Shown piece after piece: positions 5,873 to 6,372 of a stretch of DNA of 6,372 nt. How positions within the stretch are numbered: position 1 is the first letter of the stretch; the number at the start of each line of letters is the position of its first letter. The notes under the pieces are model-generated. The model was not told the origin of the DNA, made no database searches, and saw only the letters and a program-made list of their open reading frames with translations. Source of the DNA: CANNDT01 sp945876205 (lineage in GTDB: Bacteria > Acidobacteriota > Vicinamibacteria > Vicinamibacterales > UBA2999); assembly GCA_947503365.1 (NCBI GenBank), contig CANNDT010000156.1, positions 1 through 6,372 of the forward strand, read 5' to 3'. The translations under genes were made by a program, and so were the position numbers.

Positions 5873-6372
5873 ATGAAACGCTCAATGTATCTCGGCGTCG
5901 TTGCGGCGATCCTCCTGTCTGCGGGTACGTTTGTTTCGGCCCAGTTGTCGATCCCCGAGATTCCCTACGACTCGGTGCCGAATCTCCTGAAACTGCCTGA
6001 CGACATCTACATCGGCGAGGCGGTCGGCGTGGCGACCAACTCGAAGGGCAACATCTTCGTCTACACCCGCACCGGCGGGCCGTCGGTGACGCTCGGCACC
6101 GAGCGCGCGTTCGTGCGCGGCAACGGCGCGGCGCGGCTGTTTGAATTCGATCCGGCCGGCAAGTACATCCGCGAAATCGGCCAGGGCCTCTACGGCTTCA
6201 TCTTCGCGCACAACGTGCGGATCGATCCGCAGGACAACATCTGGGTCGTCGATGAAGGGTCGAACATGGTCATCAAGTTCGACCCGCAAGGGCGCGTGCT
6301 GATGACGATGGGACGCAAGCCCGAGGCGCTGGCCGTACCCGGCGGTCCCCCGCGCGAAGGCGGCCCGGGCCC
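5873..6372 (+). CDS. Second exported NHL/PAL-like propeller protein (partial, 3' end outside window)
   Basis: The reading frame is open from the ATG at 5873 to the window edge (166 full codons). GGAGGA (5860-5865) lies 7 nt before the ATG, and the gap to the preceding stop is 15 nt, so it is cotranscribed with the first NHL gene. Residues 1-23 are a signal peptide ending FVSA. It is a clear paralogue: residues 30-68 match the first protein at 24 of 39 positions and residues 88-148 at 39 of 61. R66 and H113 are the counterparts of the PAL-like R81 and H112; the remaining catalytic positions are outside the window. It differs by about 16 extra residues (69-87, GPSVTLGTERAFVRGNGAA, against EAS in the first protein), by a shorter N-terminus and by a Gly/Pro-rich stretch at the visible end. 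PAL-like function is inferred from the paralogue. Confidence 0.88.
   Translation, partial: MKRSMYLGVVAAILLSAGTFVSAQLSIPEIPYDSVPNLLKLPDDIYIGEAVGVATNSKGNIFVYTRTGGPSVTLGTERAFVRGNGAARLFEFDPAGKYIREIGQGLYGFIFAHNVRIDPQDNIWVVDEGSNMVIKFDPQGRVLMTMGRKPEALAVPGGPPREGGPG

Noticed and set aside
5314..6000. A 228-codon plus-strand frame across the two NHL genes
   Set aside because: It is the first NHL gene read in another frame (Arg/Gln-rich, no motif) and runs through the real stop and start codons.
5882..6289. A minus-strand frame opposite the second NHL gene
   Set aside because: The opposite strand encodes an unmistakable paralogue of the first NHL protein; the antisense translation has no domain-like features.

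Overview
The window is GC-rich, gene-dense bacterial chromosome. Its most likely source is the Acidobacteriota, probably a Vicinamibacteria-type soil lineage. This is inferred from three things: an Oar-like TonB-dependent receptor with an N-terminal carboxypeptidase-regulatory domain, a secreted MBL-fold hydrolase with the recurrent signal-peptide ending LLAQ, and exported NHL-propeller proteins in tandem. No rRNA, tRNA, mobile element, CRISPR array or sign of horizontal transfer was seen. No gap between genes exceeds about 145 bases.

Layout. The left two thirds are on the minus strand. A TonB-dependent receptor (1647-4640) is followed after 8 nt by a secreted metallo-beta-lactamase-fold hydrolase (148-1638). 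Next comes the 5' end of a third exported protein (1-56, cut by the window edge), which appears to have its own promoter in the 91-nt gap. The right third is on the plus strand. It holds a complete NHL-propeller protein (4784-5857) and, 15 nt later, the 5' part of a paralogue (5873-6372, cut by the window edge). The two transcription units diverge from a 143-nt intergenic region (4641-4783) that carries two back-to-back sigma70-like promoters and small inverted repeats.

How the genes may work together. Every protein start in the window encodes a Sec-type signal peptide, so this looks like a cell-envelope locus. The receptor would bring a substrate across the outer membrane, and the two soluble enzymes would act in the periplasm or outside the cell. 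The NHL protein retains, in order, an Arg, a His, a Tyr, two more His and a second Arg. These match the active site of peptidyl-alpha-hydroxyglycine alpha-amidating lyase (PAL), the second half of the animal peptide-amidating enzyme. No monooxygenase partner (PHM) lies in the window. A role in peptide amidation is therefore only a hypothesis, and the substrate of the locus is unknown.

The most useful points for follow-up are the PAL-like residue set and its tandem duplication, the shared divergent control region, the tight receptor-hydrolase coupling in which stop codon and ribosome binding site overlap, and four closely spaced cysteine pairs in the receptor barrel. The individual protein families are known. 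The sequence does not by itself prove a new system.
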